A DNA stretch of 64,000 nt from Spodoptera frugiperda (GCF_023101765.2 NC_064232.1:5091933-5155932); one strand, 5' to 3'; counted from the stretch's first letter, positions 33,244-45,250 are shown. Program-made: numbers and translations. Notes: a model not told the origin generated them from the letters alone.

Positions 33244-35032
33244 ACGCAAATGTACCGAATACCGACCGGTGATCGGCGCGGCGAACAAAATCCTCCAAAA
33301 GATAAACAAAAAATTCAAGATCGTATAATAAAAAATGCTTTTCCAAAAGTTTATTAACTATGAATTAGAAATATGTTCATTATTTTGCCCTTTTACGACT
33401 ATTTTGTACCTATATTTCGATTTAAACTCTTACGCTTGGAAAAATACTAAAGTCCCCGTATACCGACCGACTGCCGACAGATGTCCGTGATACCGACTCC
33501 TCAGGAACCTGATTCCGTCCGACCCAAACGCACATTGTAAAATCAACTCTATATCTTAGCAATAGAGTAGAAATTCGTAAAACAACAATCTTTCTAAAAC
33601 TATTCACGCATTGTTTTTGGATTCGATACTGAAATTACGATAATGATTTTTAAATTTAACATAACATTACGTTTTTTAACACTCGGAGATGTAAGCAGAG
33701 AACATACAATGTGACGTCTACTTTTCAACCTACCATGTAGGTAGTTATTTATTTTTTAATTAAGTTTCCTAGTATTTCAGCATAAGATTTACCTACATCA
33801 TGTCGATCTTAATTTATTATGCCTAATAAAGAAATTGTTCGTATTGGTTAAATGCGAATGGTCTTTAATTACCTATAGGTAGATACCTATTGTTAAGATA
33901 CGTAATTCCGAAATTCGTGACTAAACTTTTCTATGTATCTACCTATACATTACATACTATGTATCGTACATATGGTAGGTACTTATTTTATTTACTTTAC
34001 TACTTGTAGGTTTTAGGTACAATAAAGCTTAGTAGTTATTTTCGGAACATTATGTGTCGTAGGTATTACGTACAAGTACTATACCTATTACTAACGTTTT
34101 TGTCGTTCATCCCGATGACTTACCGATGATGTGCTTATCATGTAATTTAAAAAAAACACCAAAACCTATATTCCCTTAGTTAGTCGGAACAAGGGACAGG
34201 GAAACAAATCGTATCCAGACTACGACCAAACCTGTATTTGTATAATAAAACGTCTTAGCTGAAATTTATACCATTTTTTTAGTTACTTTCTACTCTACTA
34301 TTACTTATTAAGTTGTAACAATATCGTATTCATGAAATTCTTCGAAAGAAACATAAAATATAAAGGTTTACCTCTAGCAAGTCTTTGTGAAGGAATCGTA
34401 AATATATCGGAAATATGTCAATTTGAAACGTAAATTACAAAGAATCCATTATAGTTAGCATAGGTCGGATACCGGTCTAATATCTAAGGATAGCTTTAAG
34501 AATAAGAAACTAATCACAAAACACTCCTAAAACAACCCACATTACAGAAAATTAATGTCATTCATAAACCTTAAAATTCCGTTTACCGACCAATTTGGTC
34601 GGTATTCGGTACGTCGTCATTTTGTAGGGCTCCTTATTCCGTCCAACATTAATTTATCGATAAATCTATAAAAACATGGAATTTCTGTATGCATATTGAA
34701 ATTATAAGGACTCAATGAACCAATAAATCACATAAAGTAAATACATTCTTAGTTTACCCGAGTGATCATCGTCAAAATCGAGATCTTTTATTTCACTGAT
34801 TTATGTTTTTTTCGCATGAAAATTTACGCAAACTGCACCTTTTTTATATTTCGCAGGACAGTCGGAATGTGCGTTAACCCCACAAACCCAAGTTTTGACT
34901 AAAGGTGAATGATGAATTAATGTATTGAATAAGGCGTATTTCAAGACTTTCGCGCGATAAATACACAAATTAGCGTAAATAAACTAAAATGGTCGGATAG
35001 AGGAGGCCGGTCGGTAACCGGTACCTTTGCGT
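33244..35032 (-). mobile_element. TA-flanked DNA transposon, copy B (inverted relative to copy A)
   Basis: Ends ACGCAAATGTACCGAATACC and, inverted, ACGCAAAGGTACCGGTTACC. TA flanks at 33242-33243 and 35033-35034. The other repeat X copy carries the empty site (GTGACTTATGTGTT at about 40923-40910 on the minus strand), so one TA was duplicated, as for Tc1/mariner-like elements. 1789 bp, non-coding. Begins 172 bp after the gene B stop. Confidence 0.75.
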
Positions 35033-35391
35033 TATGTGTTATCCACGAAAAAGTCAAAAGACTGGCACAGGGCCAGTCTTTTGACTCTTGTTGCTGCAAA
35101 TCTTTATTTTTTCGTCTGCAGTCTTCCTTACATTATCCTGAATAGTGCTCCAGTAATATGGAATCATAAATTCTTAGCCAATTGCTTTAGATTGGAAAAC
35201 ATTGTTAGTTTTAGAGGAACCAAATACTCTGAATAAAATGTTCACCTTACTTTAAGTGACTGTACTGAATAAATTATGTATTGCGCTAGTAATGGCAAAT
35301 TTCACCAAAGTTGGCGTATTTAATATGAATTATTAAATGGTATAGCACTTTGCACATTATTTCTTAAATTCGACACAAAAAAAGATTTTTC

Positions 35392-37945
35392 AGTATTTGA
35401 CTTCGCTTTATCAGACCATACAGCTCAGTTAATGAAGATAACGGTAAATAAAACCTGTCAGCTAAAATCTTGGCGGATTAAGAAGCGTGACATGTGCGAG
35501 AAGAATCTAAAAAAATTCAATAATTATCTTCAGTCACTATCTTTCTCTGATGTATACGATACAGATGACCCCAACCTAGCTTATAATAACTTTTTAAATA
35601 TATTTCAAGTTCTGTACAACTCGTGTTTCCCTTATAAATCAATTTTAGTAAAACCGCATAAACAAATAAAATGGATATCACGAGGTATTCGTATCTGTAG
35701 CAAAAGGCAGCGACAACTCCTTTGGCAAAAGCGTCTTAAGCCAACAGATGAAAATAAAATAAAATTTGAAACATACGCGCGCAGATTTAAAAATATCATT
35801 AAATTAACCCAGAAAGCACAAAATAACTACATGATTAAAAATTCAAAAAATAAGTCAAAGACGTCGTGGCAAATAATCAACAATAAAAAATCTCAAAATG
35901 AACCTATCTCTAAAATATTAAAAAATGGTAAATTAATATACGACCCTAAGGAAATTGCGGAGTCCTTTAATAATTTCTTTATCGATCAAATCTCAGAAAT
36001 ACCTAAAGTCACAACAGATAATAGTGTACCGATAGAATATAATGATCACTCCATATTTATGGCTCCAGTTGTACCACAAGATATAATGAGGATAATTCGA
36101 CATTTAAAGAACAAAAAGAGTTTCGGCTATGATGGCATCTCAACAACCGTAATAAAATTTGTATCCAGTAGCATAGCGGCCCCACTATGTCACATCATAA
36201 ATAACAGTATCAGTACTGGAATATTTCCTGACAGTTTAAAAAGCGTCGTAGTTAAACCACTTTTCAAAAAGAACGATAAAGAGAATATGGCAAACTACAG
36301 GCCAATTGCCTTAATACCTATAATTTCAAAAATATTCGAAAAAGTTATTTACGAATCCCTGTATAAATTTCTAACTAAATTCAACATTCTTTGCGACGAA
36401 CAAAAAGGGTTTAGAAAGAATAAAAACATAAATATGGCTGTGTATGACTTGTTAAACAATGTTATGAAAAACGTTGATACTAAAACACCTGTATGTGCAA
36501 TTTATACAGACATGTCAAAAGCCTTTGATTATGTTAATCATAAAAAGCTTTTGTCAAAACTAAACGCTTATGGCATACGCGGGAATGCTCTTGATCTAAT
36601 AGAATCTTATTTAAGCAATCGTAAGCAAGTGACAGAAGTTTCCAGAGTCTGTATGAGATCTAAGCAAGAAATAAAATATTTATCTTCCTATAGATACATC
36701 AAATTTGGTGTACCCCAAGGAAGCGTTCTCGGACCGTTACTCTTCTTGCTCTACATAAACGATCTGCCTCGTCAAGTCTCTAGTCCTATGGTATTGTTTG
36801 CCGACGACAGTACAGCTATAATTAATTGTATTAACAAACAGAAATACGAAACAGATGTTAATAGTGCGTTAAAAACAATAATCGACTGGCTCAATAATAA
36901 CAACCTATTAATCAATATAGATAAAACTAAAGCTATGCATTTTTACCAACGGGTAAAATCTGAAAACCTAAATATAAATTATAATGGTCAAATAGTCGAC
37001 GAAGCAAATACGGCTAAATTTCTAGGCATCCTAATTGACAACCATCTTACATGGAAACCTCAAGCAGAAGCTATTTGCAAAAAACTAGGTTCATCAGCAT
37101 ATGTACTGCATAATCTTTCAAAAAAAGTAAATATTAATGCAATACTAGTAGCATATCATGGCTTGGTAGTGTCAAATCTGAGATTTGGTGTTATATTCTG
37201 GGGCAATTGTTGTGAGCGAGAAAACATTTTTAAAGCCCAAAAACGTTGTATCAGAGCAATGTTTAAGTTAAAGGTTACAGACAGCTGCAAAACTTACTTT
37301 CTAAATAATAAACTATTAACTTTTCCTTGTATTTACATATTAGAGCTTTCTATTTTTGTCAAAAGTAACATCAAATTATACCCTACTTTAAAGGACACCA
37401 CTAACCGAATTACAACTATCAGATCTCAATACAAAGATAAGCTATGTACCGGTGCTTACAAAACAGCCTTATTAAAAAAAGTGTCTTCGGTATGGCACCT
37501 GTTATTTATAATAAGATTCCAAGTAGTATTAAGGAGCAACCTTTAAGAATTTTTAAAAAACAACTTGCATCTTTGTTAATACAAAAATGTTATTATTCTG
37601 TGTCTGATTTTTTATTAGATGATTTGTAGACTGATTTCTGCAAGTTTATTGTTATTTTAATTTCTACTTTTGTGATCTCAATTTTTCAATTTTTCAATTT
37701 TTAAATTTTATTAGATTTATATTATCCTTTAATGTTATAGTAGATTTGTTTTCTTTATTTTAATAAGTTGTTATTATAGTACCTAAATAATGTTTATAGC
37801 TTTAAGATTTTTCAAAATGTTTGCATGCCAGATGGTAGAATGTACCAGGAACGATTTATCTTTGTAAGACCTTATATTTGTACCTACATTCAATGCAAAT
37901 AAATGATATTCTATATTCTATTCTATTCTATATTCTATATTCTAT
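35392..37945 (+). mobile_element. 5'-truncated CR1/Jockey-type LINE
   Basis: The insert lies between GATTTTTCA and AATGAAACTCC of repeat X, which are adjacent in the other copy (about 40565). The 5' end starts within the endonuclease domain (LSDHTAQ). The 3' end is a run of ATTCTATTCTATATTC units (37907-37945) instead of poly(A), as in CR1-group elements. No longer target duplication is evident. Confidence 0.8.
35432..37629 (+). pseudogene. LINE ORF2: endonuclease end plus reverse transcriptase, frameshifted
   Basis: The main frame (35432-37546, open 5' to the insertion edge at about 35392) carries the last endonuclease motif SDH, the RT fingers (ANYRPIALIPIISKIFEKVI), AIYTDMSKAFDYVNH, GVPQGSVLGPLLFLLYINDL and the FADDS active site, then a thumb region. 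It stops early at 37546; the normal C-terminus (APVIYNKIPSSIKE to VSDFLLDDL) continues in another frame to 37629, so an indel in the A7 run near 37475 is likely. The RT acts by target-primed reverse transcription. With no ORF1 or full endonuclease, this copy cannot be autonomous. Confidence 0.8.
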
Positions 37946-38169
37946 TCAATGAAACTCCATTTCGATGAATTTATTTGAACTTACTAAAAATTCTTGTAGT
38001 GTACTCAAATCATACGTTATAACCTCGTATGCACTAGACAGCACTTTGCACGCTATTTGTTATCATCATGTTGAAAATCAGCGAGGATCTCTTGTCAAAC
38101 AACATTGTCTGTTTACCCGTGATTTCGCTTGCAGCATTCGTTGGCAATATTATCGCTAGACGAACTGGT

Positions 38170-39505
38170 GTTGTGCATCTCGAGCCATTGTACCCGGGCT
38201 TCATTTTAGCTGAGCACTGGCTTTTATGCGCCGTGTTGATTATTTTTTTTTTTTTTTTTATTATTTTTTGCTTTACCTGCAATTCCTTGTAACGGTGTAA
38301 ATAACTCTTTCTCGATAAACTAAAGAATATCTGGACAGACACCAGCTTCATCCCGCATTTGATCACAAGGCATGAACACGTAACTTAATCGGAGGATTCA
38401 CCCATTTCTTTTTTTTTTTTGATGGGGATATGACGAGTAATTGTGCGGTAGGGCTCATGTACACCATACCACTACCGCGTCGATATGCTGTGTACATGAA
38501 TCTGCCGCATCCGTTCCTTTTGATTTTACTACACATTTGATAATGTGTTTGATGCACTATGAACATCATATTGGAATCATTCAATATTATTTAGTGAAAC
38601 ATGATATACAACATCAGTTCCTCTAGTAAGTCTAGTAATATTGCCGACGAAAGCGGCAAGCGAAATCATGAGTAGACAGACAAAGTCAAAGCATTTATTT
38701 CAATTAATCCTAAATAAGGCACAAAAAAAAATGTTTTGTACAATATCCCTGATACATTATTTGATCATTTACCTATTGTATATATATGTAGGAACAATGT
38801 AACGACAATACGACGTCAAAACTATGGGACAATAAAACCAATTTGTAAAGAATATAAAATAAAATAGCGGGTTGTTTCAAACATAGTGCCCACATATGTA
38901 CACTTACAATTTTGAAATAATGCTTCTATACAAATAAAAAATAATCTTTAATTTAATTTTTCAAGTCAAAAAAATAACTGCTTGATGCCACAGGATCCCT
39001 AGACTACATTGGAATAAATTAAGACTTTAAGTTGACGTGTAACTAGTGATCGTATTAGAGCATTGTCTAGTGTGAGCGAGTGTCCAGTGGAGCCGGACCA
39101 ACATGCTGCCACGGAATTTTATCTTCAACTAGTGGTCGCCTAGTGGTCGAGGAATTCGACCATATACGATTTAATTTACAATACCACTTAACATACGTTC
39201 AAGGATAATTTTTATTTAACTCAAACTCAAACAAACTCTTTTATTTAAACTCTATTCATATGACACGTGAGAATATCATCGCAATGTCTATCGATTTTGA
39301 CGTTTTGTCAAGTACGATCAGATACTATGCATGTGTGTGTAATGTTTTATTTATTGATTTAATGTACTTTATAAGCATTATTTTTGAAAAATATTAGCGT
39401 TCTGTACTTCTCCTACACACAAACTATAAGTGTACCAAATTTTATGCTCCTACGTCCGCACAATTTTCGTAAAAAGCGGTCCAAAGTTTTTGCACCACGT
39501 AATAA
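38170..39505. other. Mixed AT-rich DNA, no gene seen
   Basis: Contains long T runs (38240-38262, 38408-38420) and a minus-strand patch near 38450-38530. No exon or element assigned. Confidence 0.35.
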
Positions 39506-39508
39506 TAT

Positions 39509-39922
39509 ACAATGTGATAGGCGTGGGACTTCTAACCCTTTAAGGCTGAGTACTACATCTAATTTTATCGACAAAAAAAATAATATGGGGGGTTGAACCC
39601 CTAATTGAAAATATAGGAAAATAGTGATTTTTTCGGTAAGAATAATTCACAAATTATTTTTTTCTCACCAAAACATTATCAAACATATGAAAAAAGTAAT
39701 GAATTAGTTAGCCAAGGTTATTAGCTACCGTTTGTCGTCTTTTTTTTGTTTCTACGACGCATACAACCTTTGATATCAAAAAAAGTAAAAAAAATATTAA
39801 AATGGCCATAATTTTTAGGGGGAGGGGATTCGACCCCTTCGACCCAGGACTTTTGTCGTTAAAATTAGATGTAGTATTCAGCCTTAACGGGTTAGAAGTC
39901 TCGCCCCTATCACATTGTATAG
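39509..39922. mobile_element. Foldback MITE
   Basis: TACAATGTGATAGGCGTGGG and GACTTCTAACCC, then GTACTACATCTAATTTTATC, on the left are mirrored on the right by AAAATTAGATGTAGTATTC, GGGTTAGAAGTC and CCCCTATCACATTGTA. The middle carries two purine-rich tracts. No ORF. Confidence 0.65.
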
Positions 39923-40395
39923 ATATAATCTGACAGTTTATAATATGCCTGTTTACACAGTTCACGCTTTATACAATATTTAAATTTTTTCTCGTTCAGA
40001 TTCAGTATGGTGGTTGTTAGTTTATTGTAACACTTAACATAAAATCCCATGAAGGATTTCTGCACTTTGGACAATCGGAATTGCGGTATAGCTAACTTAT
40101 TTTTACCTCTCGTATTAAAATTGTGTCTGTCGCTTCTTTTTTCAAACAATTGTTGATTTTTTCTCACGTACATAATATTTTCGTAAATGAATTGAGAAGG
40201 CACTGTAAGAATATTTATAGTTTTAAATAGTTCTCTCAAGATTCGCGACGGGGCAAGTTATATATTGCTCGAATAGCTCGCTTTTGCAAAATAAAAAGCA
40301 GCTGAGCTTAGTCTCCCCGAAAGTTTTATATGGGGCCCCCATTGTAATCTGTCATCTAATGTGATACCCAAAAATATAGTCTCTTAACAAATTCC
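39907..40395 (-). pseudogene. LINE ORF2 C-terminus fragment
   Basis: The minus-strand frame 40239-39910 reads RELFKTINILTVPSQFIYEN, then RSDRHNFNTRGKNKLAIPQF and YYKLSDYIYTM, the conserved C-terminal region of Jockey/CR1-group ORF2. Upstream, in shifted frames, FLGITLDDRLQWGPHIK-like sequence and stops show decay. Confidence 0.65.
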
Positions 40396-40414
40396 AACTT
40401 TGTTGACCATGTTG

Positions 40415-41040
40415 TTTGACAAGAGATCCTCGCTGATTTTCAACATGATGATAACAAATCGCGTGTAAAGTGTTGTCTAGTGCATACGAGGTTGTAACTT
40501 ATGATTTGAGTACATTAAAAGGAATATTAGTAAGTTCAAATAAATTCATCGAAACGGAGTTTCATTGAAAAATCTTTTTTTGTGTCGAATTTAAGAAATA
40601 ATTTGCAAAGTGCTATACCATTTTATAATCCTTATTAAATGCGCCAACTTTGGTGAAATTTGCCACTACTAGCGCCATACATAATTTATTCAGTACAGTC
40701 ACTTAAAGTAAGGTGAAAATTTTATTCAGAGTAACTATTTGGTTTCTCTAAAACTAACAATGTTTTCCAATCTAAAGCAGTTGGCTAAGAATTTATGATT
40801 CCATACTACTGGAGCACTATTCAGGATAATGTAAGGAAGACTACAGACGAAAAAATAAAGATTTGTAGCAACAAGAGTCAAAAGACTGGCACAGGGTGTA
40901 TTTTTTCGTGGATAACACATAAGTCACTGTAATTTAAAAACTGTAGGACTTAGATTTTTTTTATATTTTTCTGATAACATTTGGAACTTTGCCGATCATC
41001 TGGTGCCTGTTGGACGTCGATTTCAGGGACACCCTGTATA
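40415..41040 (-). repeat. Repeat X, copy 3 (uninterrupted)
   Basis: Runs on the minus strand from ACAGGGTGTCCCTGAAATCG at 41036 to TCCTCGCTGATTTTC (plus strand) at 40430. It preserves both empty sites for the transposon and LINE that broke copy 2, so it is the reference for this family. Confidence 0.7.
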
Positions 41041-41057
41041 CTATTATTACACTGGTA

Positions 41058-41519
41058 CAGTAGAAGCTCTTTATTCGCGGGGTATGCGTTCCGTAAATAT
41101 GCCGCGAATACAGAAACCGTGAATATGGAATGGTAATTTGTATGGGGTTATAGGGGATACGTTCCTAGATGACGAAATCAAGAAGCAAATAGTAGATAAA
41201 TAAAATGTTTAATATAACTTTCTGATCATACAGATTGCCTGATGATAATAATTATCATCAGGTTTAGGTCACACTAGGTTTAGGCAGAAGTCACAATCTA
41301 CACGTAGTTGTAATAAGGTCTATTTTATTTTTTAATCCTTCTACTGACGCGTTGACAAAGGATAGCGAGTGTATTTTTTTTAGAATACGCACCGATATTT
41401 CGATTCGATCCGCGAATAAAGAAATCTTAGACCGCGAATATGGGAATTGGGTCGCATTTTTTCAATCCGCGAATAGTGAAAACGCGAATGAAGGAAGCGC
41501 GAATAAGGAGCTTCTACTG
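41058..41519. mobile_element. Pogo/Tigger-like MITE
   Basis: CAGTAGAAGCTCTTTATTCG at the left is mirrored by GCGAATAAGGAGCTTCTACTG at the right, with TA on each side (41056-41057, 41520-41521). CAGT... ends with a TTAT block and TA target site fit the pogo/Tigger group. 462 bp, non-coding, with extra internal CCGCGAATA repeats. Confidence 0.65.
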
Positions 41520-41534
41520 TATATATAGAAAATA

Positions 41535-41712
41535 ACGCAAAGGCACCGGTTACCGACCGACGAATCGCGCGAAAGTCTTGCAACACGCCTTATTCAATAC
41601 ACACTCATACACACGCACTCACCACACTCTGATAAACACACACAAGCAGTCGCACACACGTTCACTCACACGCATACGCGCACGCGCAAGCACACGCACA
41701 CGCACACGCGGA
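41535..41712. repeat. Transposon end fragment and CA/CG dinucleotide-rich run
   Basis: 41535-41605 matches the left end of the TA transposon (ACGCAAAGGCACCGGTTACC, GCGCGAAAGTCTTG, GCCTTATTCAATACA). It is followed by a simple-sequence run of ACACAC / GCACGCGCA to 41712. Confidence 0.6.
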
Positions 41713-42185
41713 GCACGTGTTCTTTGTGTGCTCTCGTTTTAATTCACAACGTGATGAGTTGGAGAAGATCCTGAAGAAGAAAATCCAACCAGAGTCACTA
41801 GTCGAAGATATGCTGTCATCCGAAGCTGCCTGGAACGCTACAACTACGTATGCCACCGAAGTGCTTACAGGGGATCAGAGGACAGAAGATAAGGGGTTTA
41901 GGGTTTAATGGTGGTTAGGGAAGTTATTTTCATATAAATTTATTGTTCCTTGCACATTTTACAAAATAATACTCCATCCGTGAGGGCAAGGCCAGGAGCC
42001 CATAGTACAGGTTTTCCTAGTTTGGGTTCCTGAACCCCACCACTTGTCATTTCATTTGTTTTAAACCTGGTCATGTAACTTGCTACAAAATTTATTATAT
42101 TAATAATTATTATATAACCTTAGTTTTAAGACCAATGTCTGTATTGATATAGTGGAAAATAAATATATATATATTTTTTTTATTA
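41713..42185 (+). mobile_element. Non-LTR retrotransposon 3' end (R1-like?)
   Basis: 41725-41865 encodes SQRDELEKILKKKIQPESLV and MLSSEAAWNATTTYATEVLT, resembling the C-terminal end of R1-group type ORF2 proteins, then a GC-richer 3' UTR (GGCAAGGCCAGGAGCCCATA). Short and 5'-truncated; clade uncertain. Confidence 0.45.
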
Positions 42186-42205
42186 ATTCTACATACACCT
42201 TCAGT

Positions 42206-42536
42206 CAAAATGAGCCCCTCACGGTATCCATGCGTGCAAACCCCTAACGGCATTCATGGATATGAGCCCCTCACGGCATCCATGTATACAGGCCCCTTAC
42301 GGCATTCATGGATATAAGCCCCCCACGGCATCCATGTGTACAGGCCTCTAACGGCATTCATGGACATGAGCCCCTCACGGCATCCATGTGTACAGGCCTC
42401 TAACGGCATTCATGGACATGAGCCCCTCACGGCATCCATGTGTACAGGCCTCTAACGGCATTCATGGACATGAGCCCCTCACGGCATCCATGTGTACAGG
42501 CCTCTAACGGCATTCATGGACATGAGCCCCTCACGG
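42206..42536 (-). repeat. 52-bp tandem repeat in gypsy 3' region
   Basis: About 6.3 units, each with two related halves: GAGCCCCTCACGGCATCCAT and CCTCTAACGGCATTCATGG. The last four are almost identical. It lies just 3' of the gypsy pol remnant (minus sense), the position where the element at 60444 also has tandem repeats. Confidence 0.8.
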
Positions 42537-42689
42537 CCACGGTAACCCAAACTCAAGTTATGAAGGTTCAAAAATACGACGAAGCGCTTCGAGAAAAGGT
42601 AGGTAGTGCCCTTGCGCTTGCGCTTCGCTTGGCTCGTTTGGCGGGGGCACTACCGTGCCCCCAGATTAATCTTCGTTTACAGATGAACT

Positions 42690-43270
42690 AACGCATTGAT
42701 TGTGCCATAGTTTAAGTTTATCCCTCACTACTACATTTTTTATATTTCTTCTTGCCCCTATCGGCCGAAGTGACCTCATAGCGGTCATTTGGTAAAACCG
42801 CAGTCACCTTATAAGGTCCTGCAAACCATGGTACAAGTTTTCCACTTGTCAAACAAACAATCTCATTATCTTTCTCTCTAATATTACTAGAGAACCAACC
42901 GCAATTGGCTTGGCCAACCTACGACCTTTGTGGAAACGGTATTTCATCTTAGAGGCATTTGCCTCTAGGATCGTGTAACTAGGCCCAAGGAGTTCACCAG
43001 ACAACCGTGGCCTCAAACTACACAATAATTTTAATGGTGATTTGCCAGTGCAATTGCTAATTGCGGAAATAATACCCAATTGAACCTTTGGGAGACACGC
43101 ACCCCAACCTTTCTGCTCATCACCCATGTAAGCTGTATGAGAATTTAAGATGGTGCGGTTCAAACGCTCAACCTGACCATTAGCTCGCGGTGAAGCCACT
43201 GCAAAAATCCTTAAAATCCTTTCCAGTAAAGGCAGTCCCTCTGTCACTCACTAGGTACTCCCTTGCATAT
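42690..43270 (-). pseudogene. Ty3/gypsy integrase C-terminal remnant
   Basis: The minus strand reads ASPRANGQVERLNRTILNSH (the last acidic residue of DDE lies in this block) to SLVILERK, then in another frame LVPWFAGPYKVTAVLPNDRY, the C-terminal fold. Stops and frame changes show it is dead. Confidence 0.7.
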
Positions 43271-43309
43271 GATGAGATTGAAGGTTCAATGACCCCAGCC
43301 TTAAGCAAG

Positions 43310-43846
43310 TCATTGACAATTTCTCTGATTATTCCTCACTTTCCTAACAAGCTCTCTAATTTGGCAAAGTTTGTTCTTTGTAAAAGGAAGAAAAGCTGTA
43401 ATCAATTTTTCCTTCCGTTGACTCCAACCTAATTCATATGATGGTTGCCTCTCATACCAACTTTTAGCATAGCCATGCAGTTTAGATGTACAATTGCAAA
43501 TAAAGGTAGGTTCATCGCAGCCATGAGTTTTAGAAATACTTTCTAAATTCCTCAGCCAATGTTCAATTGGAACAGTGGATGATTGAGGATTAAACTCAGG
43601 AATAAAATCATTTCTGCCAACATAGCATACCATAGTCCTAGATGATCCTAAACTTTCCAAGGACCTTTCTCCTTGATTATCTTGACTTTTCCGCAGGTTC
43701 TTTACAAGAACTTCCAGTGCATTAATCCGTTGATTGCTTCTACTCAATTTTTTCCCATATCTCTTGTTCTTGTTCACATCGCTATATAAACTTGAGTTTG
43801 AGGATGATGCGCTACAAGATCTTCGAGATCTCTTGTGGCGACCCAT
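43310..43846 (-). pseudogene. Ty3/gypsy gag N-terminal remnant
   Basis: 178 codons starting MGRHKRSRRSCSASS, with a Ser-rich start, a coiled-coil-like stretch and a capsid-like SSTVPIEHWLRNLE ... SWYERQPS block. It is joined within about 50 bp to integrase sequence, so protease, RT and RNase H are missing. An internally deleted, non-autonomous copy. Confidence 0.6.
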
Positions 43847-43849
43847 GTT

Positions 43850-44681
43850 AACAATAATTAAGGCAAAAGATACACTACCACTTATATTTAATAAATCTTA
43901 GCTTATAATTATTACTAAATGTGAGATAGCCTTAGAGTACTTACCCTTTGACCGTTTTAACACTTAGGTATCACACAAAATCCTTCAGCAATATAGCAGT
44001 AATCAATTTAGTGTCCTATAGGACTTGGTAGAATGTTAAATAATTTTCTTAAGCACTTTGGAATTAGTAAAATTTGTTAAGATTAAAATACAAAATAGTT
44101 CATTCAGCACCATCAAGCTTGTTAAAAATGCAGCATTCCTTAATTGTTGATTAACCTAATAGTCCTTTAATATTACAAAAAGCGGGTAATACTGAGTTAA
44201 GGGTCAGGGGGCAGCCTTAGGGGCGGTCCCAATTTCAGCTCAAGCAGGACTAAATGTTCAACATGGAAAAATCTCACCAAAGTTTCAACAGCTTGAGCCA
44301 GGCATGCATTAAGCAGAAAAAGCTGAAGTTCTGCCTACACCAACACACCAACTTCCGCACTCACAACACTGATAGCGATTAAAGTTTATGAAAAACCACC
44401 AAAAGCAAGTTTTAACTTGTTCAACAGGCCAAGCACAAAAATAGCGGTTTCACAAGAAAATAAAGCAAACTTAAAAATACGTCCTTTTTCGTAATTGTAC
44501 TGTGTGCCACACTTTTCTAACACTCACTTATCACTGCACGTAAGTTTTATTCCACTTCTGAAACTTTTAAGTAAAAACTCACACTTAATTATTTAAAATT
44601 TTTATTCAAATCGACATGAACAGAAAAGACGCCACACGCGTTCCAAATTCGAATGGGGTCGCCGTTCACACCGTTCCCGCT
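43850..44681 (-). mobile_element. Probable 5' leader/LTR part of the deleted gypsy copy
   Basis: Upstream (minus sense) of the gag start. Contains a minus-strand AATAAA (about 44600) and TCTTAGCGC...AAC boundary sequence interrupted by a hAT-type insertion. LTR ends cannot be fixed with one copy. Confidence 0.35.
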
Positions 44682-44689
44682 CTTAGCGC

Positions 44690-45250
44690 CAGTGTTGTCA
44701 ACCCTAATTTTAAAAAATTAGTAGAATGTGTGACGAAAATCGGTAGAAGTTGGTAGATTCAAAGATTAAAAATAGGTAGATCTACCTCCTTAATTTAATA
44801 GTTTAGGATTGTTTAGTTATTAAAAATACATACATACATACATATCGTCACGCCTTTAATCCCCGAAGGGGTAGGCATAGGTGCATATCATGACACGTAA
44901 TGCTACTGGTCACCCACTTTTCACAATTTATGTTGTTAGTCCCATGTAATATGGGTAATAAGTCCCATGTAATGGTGGTGAGCCTATTGCCATATACCGG
45001 GCACATTTCCAGACTCCGTGCTACCACTGAGAAAAGCCGAAAAACACTCAGTAATAATTCGTCCGACCCGGGAATTGAACCCCCTTGCCCGGCAGTCGCA
45101 CTTGCAACCACTTGGCCCACGAGGTAGTCATAAAAAATATATAAATAATAATAATTTTAATTTTATTTATCCTTATTAGTTTTGAGAGACAGGTAGACTG
45201 AGGGCAAAGTTGGTAGATCTACCTAAAAGTTGGTAGATGTGGCAACACTG
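44690..45250. mobile_element. hAT-like non-autonomous element with 8-bp target duplication
   Basis: Ends CAGTGTTGTCA and TGGCAACACTG, flanked by CTTAGCGC on both sides (44682-44689 and 45251-45258). CAGTGTTGCCA ends with an 8-bp duplication are a hAT hallmark. The interior carries repeated GTTGGTAGAT / GGTAGATCTACCT motifs and a nested SINE A (44848-45128). Confidence 0.75.
44848..45128 (-). mobile_element. SINE A copy nested in the hAT-like element
   Basis: The plus strand shows the 3' end CGTCACGCCTTTAATCCCCG at the left and the reverse complement of the tRNA-like head (GGGAATTGAACCCCCTTGCC, CACTTGGCCCACGAGGTAGT) at the right. Well preserved. Confidence 0.75.

Larger units (their letters stand above)
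33122..38170 (+). repeat. Repeat X, copy 2, interrupted by two later elements
   Basis: Its parts are 33122-33241, 35035-35391 and 37946-38170. Joining them gives the order seen uninterrupted on the minus strand at 41040-40415: ACAGGGTGTCCCTGAAATCG, TCTAAGTCCTACAGTTTTTA, GTGTTATCCACGAAAAA, ACTGGCACAGGG, ATTGCTTTAGATTGGAAAAC, ATTTTTCA and CTTGTCAAACAAC. The interruptions are transposon copy B and a LINE. Nature of repeat X unknown. Confidence 0.65.

Noticed and set aside
32077..33607. The same 61-codon frame on opposite strands (32077-32262 and 33422-33607)
   Set aside because: Conserved only because both lie in the two inverted transposon copies; no family signal and no start context.
42206..42536. 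Possible CRISPR array (regular repeats)
   Set aside because: Units are contiguous tandem repeats without unique spacers, in a eukaryotic retroelement.
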